A stretch of DNA of 64,000 bases from Cryptomeria japonica (lineage: Eukaryota; Streptophyta; Pinopsida; Cupressales; Cupressaceae): NCBI RefSeq assembly GCF_030272615.1, contig NC_081407.1, positions 377,321,132-377,385,131 of the forward strand, read 5' to 3'. How positions within the stretch are numbered: the first letter of the stretch is position 1; every line of letters begins with the position of its first letter. The notes under the pieces are model-generated. The model searched no databases, was not told the origin of the DNA, and saw only the letters and a list, made by a program, of their open reading frames with translations. Shown here piece after piece: positions 57,918-64,000 of this stretch. The translations under genes were made by a program, and so were the position numbers.

Positions 57918-60900
57918 ATGGCAGATCCTTCAATTGAGTTGTTGACTTCACACAACTATCACACCTGGAAGCCCCGCATCACAAGGCTTCTCAGGTCACG
58001 AGGGTTGTGGGCTACATTGGATGAGGTTCAGCCAGACCTTCACCGTCCTTATGAGGTTCTTATGTACCAGAACAAGCTGGATGAGGCCATGGGTTTGATC
58101 ACTTTGCATGTCTCCGATAGTCTTCTGTTTCACCTTGATGAGTTGCTTACTCCTCGGGATATGTGGTTGAAGTTTGACTCTCTCTTCGGGAGGGTCAATG
58201 AGATTTGGGCATTACAGATTGAGGCAGAGTTGACTTCATTGTTACCGGATACCTTTCCCACTATTGAGGATTTTTTGAACAAATTCAAGACTACCAGATC
58301 TATTCTTCAGGGATGTGGAAAGAACAAGACTAATACAGAGTGCATTCATTTGATTCTTTCGAAGCTTCGAGGTCCCTTTCAGTTTTTTGCCTCTGCTTTC
58401 TACTCCACCATGGATTTTTTGGGTACTAATTTCACCATGCCTAGCTTTGATGTCTTTTGTGAGCGCTTCTCTCGTGAGCAGTCTCATCTTTCTCAGTTGG
58501 ATACGCTCTTAGGCTCTAAGAACAAAGCATTGGTTGCTCAGTCCTCTAAGGAGAAAGATAAACAGAAGCAGAAACCGAAGCAGAAAAAGCCTTCTGCAGG
58601 TAGTGAGAATTCCTCCAAGCCTACTCCTAAGTTTGATTCAAAACCTATTCCTCCCAAACAAGGGAAATCTTCACAGTCTGGTGAGTCTTCCTCCAAGACT
58701 AAGAAGAAATCATCAGACACATGTAGTTTTTATGGAAAGGATGGACATCTAGTTTCCAGGTGTTGGAAACGATTAGAGGCTTTAGAGGAAGCCATGCAGC
58801 AGAATCACATTTCCTCACCTCAGGCATCTTCTCCTTCCACAGGGAAAGGTCATGCTCTCACTGCTAGAGCTTCGACCTTTGGGTCCACGTGGATTCTAGA
58901 TTTTGGTGCTTCTCACCATATGACATACACTTAGCAGTTGGTTACTTCTCTTGCCTTTTGTGGTATTTCACAGATTGCAGTGGGTGACTCAGTTCAGCTT
59001 TCCGTCTTGGGTTCAGGTTCTGCCTCTTTGGATGGGGGTACTCTACAGGATGTTCTGGTTGTCCCTGACATCTCAACGAACCTCCTGTCCATTTATCAAA
59101 TTTGCCACTCTGGCTCTGGTAAGACAGTTGAGTTCTCACCACATGATGTGGTTATTCGGGACCTCCATGACCCTGATTTGGTTGTGGCTTCTGGTAGTGT
59201 GGATTCTGCATCTTGTCTCTACAAATTTGATGAATTTGACCCCTCTTCGGGTATAGGTTCATCTCTCATAGCACATGTAGATTCAGTGAGCAAGCTTTGG
59301 CATGAGCGATTGGGCCATGTCAATTACAGATATCTTCAGTAGATGAGTACACAGGCACTTTTTCTTGGGCTCCCATAGATTTCCTGCACTGATGGTGTTT
59401 GTCATGGTTGTGTTCTTAGCAAGCATCACAAAGATCCCTTTCCGAAAGGGAGAGCCTCTCGTGCTTTGGCACCCTTGGAGTTGATTCACAGTGATCTCAT
59501 GTCATTTCCCACTCCTTCTTTTTCAAGGGCCAAGTATGTACTCACGTTTATTGATGACTTCTCCAGATGCACATGGGTGTACTTTCTTAAGTACAAGTCT
59601 AATGTCTTTGATTCATTTCGAATCTTCAAGACATTTGTCGAGAAGCAGTCTGGCTATTTTTATTCGGCGAATACATACAGATAATGGGGGGGAGTATGTG
59701 AATAAGGCTTTCAGAGATTTTTGCACTGAGCATGGTTTGCAGCATCAGTTTACTGTTCCCTACACCCTTCAGCAGAATGGTGTTGCTAAACGCAAGAACA
59801 GAACTTTACAGGAGATGGCGAATTGTATGATTCAGTCCAGGTCCATGGATTTGTCTTTTTGGGCTGAGGCAATCAATTGTGCCAACTATATTCAGAATCG
59901 GATGCCTCACAAGGCTATTTGACATATGACTCCTGAGGAGACTTGGTCTCATGACAAGCCTGATGTTTCCTTTTTTCGGGTATTTGGTAGTGAGGCATGG
60001 GCCTTTATTCCTGATGCTCAGACGAAAGCCATGGAGTGGAAGAGCTGACCACTAATTTTTGTTGGCTACTGTGAGGATGTTAAGGCATACAGGTTGTTTG
60101 ATCCTGATTTCAGAGAGGTCCTATTTCGACGGGATGTTCAGTTTGATGAGCGTCTTCCCACAGTGGATACCCCGACTCTAGTGTCTACTCCTCTGCTTAC
60201 TTCGGCCACTACACCACTTCAGGATCTTTTTGAGGATGATTCTGATGATGGTTCTGATGATCCACCATCCCCACCTCCACCATCCCCACCTCCACCTACT
60301 CCACCTCAGATGCCCAAGTGGCCTCGCCTTACTATTGCAGCGGCAGGTCCTCTGGCTGGTGACCCTTCACATACTCATCGCACTCGTTCTCACATAATGG
60401 GTTCTAGTCTTTTGAGTCATGCTATTTCAGATGATCCTCAGAAGTTTTCAGAGGCGACAGGTCACCCTGACTGGGATTGTGCTATGGAGGAGGAGTATTC
60501 TTCTTTGATGAGGAATCATACATGGGATCTTTGTCCTCTTCCTAAGGGAAGAAAGATGGTTAGGTGTCGCTGGTTGTATCGCACTAAATATGCAGCTGAT
60601 GGTTCTATTGATAAGTACAAGGCACATCTTGTTACGAAGGGTTTTTCACACGTTGAGGGTATTGATTACTCCGAGACATTTCCCCCTTTCGCCAAGATGA
60701 ATACCATTTGCTTTGTACTTTCTCTTGTAGCTTCTCAGCATTGGCCTATTTTTTAGATGGATGTGAAGAGTGCCTTCTTGCACGGGGATCTACAGGAGGA
60801 AATCTACATGGAACAACCTCAGGGTTTTGTGCAGGATAGTTCTTTGGTTTGCAGACTTTGGCATTCATTGTATGGTCCCAAATAGGCCCCTCGGGCATGG

Positions 60901-61968
60901 TATGAGAAGATGGACTCTTTCTTTCTCTCCATTGGGTTCTCCTGCAGTCATTCTGATCACACCGTCTACATTCAGCTTCTTGAGGGTGACATTTTGGTTC
61001 TTGTGCTATATGTTGATGATCTTCTCATCACGGGTAGCTCATCCTCTATGACTCGACATATTCAGCATGCCTTGATGGATCAGTTTGAGATGACAGATCT
61101 TGGTCTCTTGCACTATTTCCTTGGTCTTCAGGTGATTCAGTCTTCTGATGGGATCTCTCTCTACCAATAGAAGTATGCTCTTGACATGCTTCAGCACTTC
61201 GGCATGCTTGATTGCAAGCCTGCTCCCACACCATTTCAGTCAGGGGTTGTTTTGACCATAGCTTGTCCCACTCCTTCAGTCGATTCTACACTTTACAGGC
61301 AGTTGGTTGGCAGTTTGTTGTACCTGACTCACACCCGTCCTGATATTTCCTTTGCGGTTGGTCTTGTCTCTCGCTTCTCCCATGATCCTCATGAGAGTCA
61401 TTGGCAAGCTGCCAAATGTAATTTGAGGTAAATTCAGGGCACTAGTTCTCATGGCATTCATTATACATTAGGGGAACCACACATTGTTGGCTACATTGAC
61501 TTAGATTGGGCTGGTGATGTCACTGATCGGAAGTCTACTTCCGGCTTTGTTTTCTGTCTTGGCTCTAGTCCTATCACATGGTCTTGCAAGAAGAAGACTG
61601 CTCATGCATTATCATCTACAGAGGCTAAGTACCGCTTTGCTGTGCTTGCTAGTCAGGAGATCTTACGGCTTTGATAGTTGATGACTTAGTTTGGTTTTCC
61701 TCCTGATAGTCCCACTGTTCTTTGGTGTGACAATCAGAGTGCTATTCATATTTCCCGCAACCCGGTAGAGCATCAGCGGATGAAGCACATTGAGCTTCAC
61801 ATGCATTTCATCTATCAGTTGATTCAGGATGGTGTTCTCATTCTGGAGTACATTCCCACTTCTGAGCAGGTTGCAGACATCTTCACGAAACCTTTTGCAT
61901 CACCGCGCTATCTTCAGTTGCGCTCTATGCTTGGGGTGAAGGAAGTTGTCCTTGGGGGGTCTTTATGA
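57918..61968 (+). pseudogene. Copia gag-pol polyprotein, broken
   Basis: About 1,350 codons from the ATG at 57918. Gag domain (SHNYHTWKPRITRLLRSRGL) to ~58700; zinc knuckle at ~58720-58765 with Cys to Tyr at its second position; protease WILDFGASHHMT at ~58890 (DSG reads DFG); integrase HERLGH..CHGC at ~59300-59420, FIDDFSRCTWVYFLK, then HTDNGGEY; Pro-rich linker (PPSPPPPSPPPPTPPQ) at ~60260; RT MDVKSAFLHGDL and YVDD at 61009-61020; RNase H (GYIDLDWAGD, STEAKYR) and the C-terminal HIDTKPF-like IFTKPFAS. One extra T in the run at 59656-59660 shifts the frame inside integrase, and about twelve stops occur, mainly TAG or TGA at former CAG, CGA or TGG. Confidence 0.93.
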
Positions 61969-62165
61969 GGCCTTCCTTCCTTCTTCTTCTTTCAGCGTGT
62001 TCTTTTATCTCTTTTTGGAGAGGAGTTTTTTCCCACTGGGTTTTCTGCTTTGTCTCCAGTTCATAGAGATTTCATTGTATTTGGGTACCTGATCAGGCCT
62101 TCTTGCTGGGACCCATCTTTCATGCTTTCAGTAGTTGTTCTAGGTTTTAGCTTCTCCCTAAGTCT

Positions 62166-62179
62166 AGCTTTAGGGGGGG
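62166..62179 (+). promoter_or_regulatory. Polypurine tract of copia
   Basis: GCTTTAGGGGGGG immediately before the 3' LTR; primes plus-strand synthesis. Confidence 0.88.
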
Positions 62180-62451
62180 TGTTAGAGTAATTGGGTCTTT
62201 ACTTGATTAATTAAACATTATTTGTTTAATTCTTTAAGTTTCCAATTATCTTTTTACACTTAAGCTAACATTAGGTGCATATAATTAATTATTTTAATTA
62301 ATTATTATGTGCAAACCTAGGGTTTTCCTTTTTTAGGGTTTCTTGACCTATTAGAGGTTATTTTTCTTTTCATTGCTTCTCCTTGTAATAGGTTATTCGG
62401 CTTGCAGAAGATCTTCAGGCTACTATGGGGTTGTATTTCTCAACTCCTATA
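62180..62451 (+). repeat. Copia 3' LTR (272 bp)
   Basis: Same ends as the 5' LTR plus a 13-bp local duplication. Followed by GGATT (62452-62456) and then sequence identical in layout to 21123 onward. Confidence 0.95.
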
Positions 62452-62456
62452 GGATT

Positions 62457-63963
62457 CATCAAACATATTAATAGTTGAATAATGGCCAGTTAAGAAAAAA
62501 CAATTATATAATACTAACCTAATGACAAGTACTAATAAATTTTTTTTTTAAAAAAACATTTTATTTTTTCCCATCTCTTAGTGAAAATAAATAATTTTAG
62601 TATTATAATAACAAGGTAAAAATGATATGAAAGACAAGAAAAGAAAACATAGAGAGTACTTAGTGAAAATTAATCAAATCTAGTGAATGTTCCATTCCTT
62701 TTAATGACACAATTAACAGTCAACCATATTAATTTAAATTAAAAAAAATTATTGAGTTACATTCTAGAAAAAATATGTCTATCGTAAATGTGTTGAATTT
62801 TTAACTATCAAATTTACAACAATACAACCTCTTTTGAAATAATCTAATACTTATTCTTTACATACATAAATTTTATTTTAGTAACCAATTAACCCCAAAT
62901 CTACATTCATTTGGATAACCTGTTTAACCCCAATTTTAAAATTGGCCTCTTTTGAAATCTCCATTACCTATTCTTTACATACATAGATTATATTTCATAA
63001 AAAAATGAATATTAAATTTGTATTGATTTGGATAACTTGTATTGATAAGAAGAAAATTGTAGAGTTTTATTTTATTTTAATTTTTTTCATATCCTCCATG
63101 TTTTACAAATGAGAGAAAATTGGGAATAAAAAATATGTAGAAACTTGTGTTTTTGGAAGATTATGTATTCATGTTAGAATTATCAGAAGTGGAAATAGTA
63201 AATGGTTGTTAGAGTTATAAAATTTTAAATTTTAGTCTGAATATTATATACAATGAAGGGGATTGGTCCTATCCAATAGTTTTGTTATCAAAAAGGAAAA
63301 TAGGAATATCCAAAACCCTTTGTACAATTTAAGTTGAGATTTATGGTTCAAACAAATGAATGATTCCTATAATCCCTTTATAAAAGATATAGGGAAGAAT
63401 TTTGAACTTCTAAATAGTGTCACAAGTGAAAAACATATTCAATGTAATCAAATTGTTTATAATACAAGAAACACGAATTCATAAAAATAACATTAACAAG
63501 CGGATGAATAATATTCTTAATACCTCTACTAAATATGCCATTGTGTTATCTTAAATTTCTTATTTAAAATTTATTTAATATATTATTAATAATATTATTA
63601 TATTATATTATATTGTCTTGTTTTAACTTTAGTTTGGTGAAAGTTACAAGATATAAATAGAAAACCAAGAGGGTAATTTGTAAACAATAAAAATGTATCA
63701 ATGGGAAGTGGGATTATATATAAGTTTTCAAATATTTAGATTAATTTAATTCTTTAAATTTATTTAATTTATTATTAAAAATATTAACTTGCTTTTAATG
63801 GAAAATTACAAGATATCAAAGACAAAAAATAGTAAAACATAATCTACTTACAAATTAATTCATATTAGTTTAAATGTAGTGAATGTTCCATTAATTTGTA
63901 GATCCTAAATAATTGGTTGAATATTTGTTTGACGGTAAAAAAATTCTTCAAAAATTAAAAGTT
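62457..63963 (+). repeat. AT-rich unit U6
   Basis: Counterpart of 21123-22592 with few differences, including a TATA-like site at 63373-63395 and an empty LINE A target at 63722-63737. It has a ~36-bp insertion at about 63184-63219 relative to U3. Non-coding. Confidence 0.8.
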
Positions 63964-63978
63964 GTAAGGAATAAAGAG

Positions 63979-64000
63979 AAATCTCTTATATACTCTCTCT
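63979..64000 (-). pseudogene. Start of a second F-box-like gene copy at the window edge
   Basis: The last 22 bases match 24418-24439 exactly and in the same orientation, inside the F-box-like coding frame. If extended, the second copy would lack its C-terminal half, because the join to U6 removes the equivalent of about 22593-24417. Part of the match is a CT run, so chance is not fully excluded. Confidence 0.45.

Larger units (their letters stand above)
56313..62451 (+). mobile_element. Complete Ty1/copia retrotransposon
   Basis: 6,139 bp with two LTRs (259 and 272 bp), primer-binding site, gag-pol in copia order (protease, integrase, RT, RNase H), polypurine tract and 5-bp target-site duplication. 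It lies in U5 just beyond LINE A, as does the stub in unit 1. LTRs begin TG and end TA rather than CA. By eye they differ by eight substitutions, all transitions, and one 13-bp indel. Defective in coding sequence. Confidence 0.95.
40868..64000 (+). repeat. Unit 2 of the ~37 kb tandem duplication (runs off window)
   Basis: Colinear with 3610-22592 up to 63963. At 63964-64000 the sequence jumps to a 22-base exact match (63979-64000) with the interior of the F-box-like gene (24418 onward) in the same orientation, implying a ~1.8 kb deletion relative to unit 1 at the join. Confidence 0.8.

Overview
This is a 64 kb piece of a large, repeat-rich plant nuclear genome, most likely a gymnosperm and probably a conifer. 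The evidence is strong AT bias, very low gene density, decayed L1-type LINEs whose ORF1 carries a zinc knuckle, a Ty1/copia element primed by initiator tRNA-Met, and fragments of PPR and F-box genes. There are no bacterial features. The taxonomic placement is inference from style; the plant origin is secure.

Layout. 1-3609: AT-rich intergenic DNA with two short tandem repeats. 3610-22592: the first copy of a repeat block made of an AT-rich unit (U1), a LINE of family B (minus), U2, a full-length LINE of family A (minus, 12255-18970, flanked by a 16-bp target-site duplication), a 151-bp stub of a copia LTR, a second 5' fragment of LINE A, and U3. 22593-40069: single-copy-like DNA holding an F-box-type (pseudo)gene with an internal minisatellite, two oppositely oriented remnants of LINE family C, LTR remnants, decayed PPR sequence, an uninterrupted 458-codon acidic ORF, a tRNA-Arg-like sequence and a cluster of three inverted repeats. 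40070-63963: the second copy of the block (U4, LINE B, U5, LINE A, U6), carrying a complete copia element (56313-62451) with 5-bp target-site duplication. The last 26 bases begin to match the interior of the F-box gene.

The offset between the two blocks is about 37.2 kb, so the window looks like one tandem duplication: unit 1 about 3610-40867, unit 2 from about 40868 past the right edge. LINE A, LINE B and copia insertion points are shared by both units, so they predate the duplication. Paralogous empty sites for LINE A (22354, 63722) and for copia (21118) are also in the window, which fixes element ends to the base and orders the events.

No element here looks able to move. LINE A copy 1 has an ORF2 of 1,345 codons in one frame broken only by six stops; copy 2 has different lesions; the copia gag-pol has one frameshift and about twelve stops. 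Nearly all nonsense changes are C-to-T (or G-to-A) transitions, the mark of methylated, silenced DNA. The only candidates for host genes are the F-box-like locus and the 458-codon ORF, and the first is probably broken.
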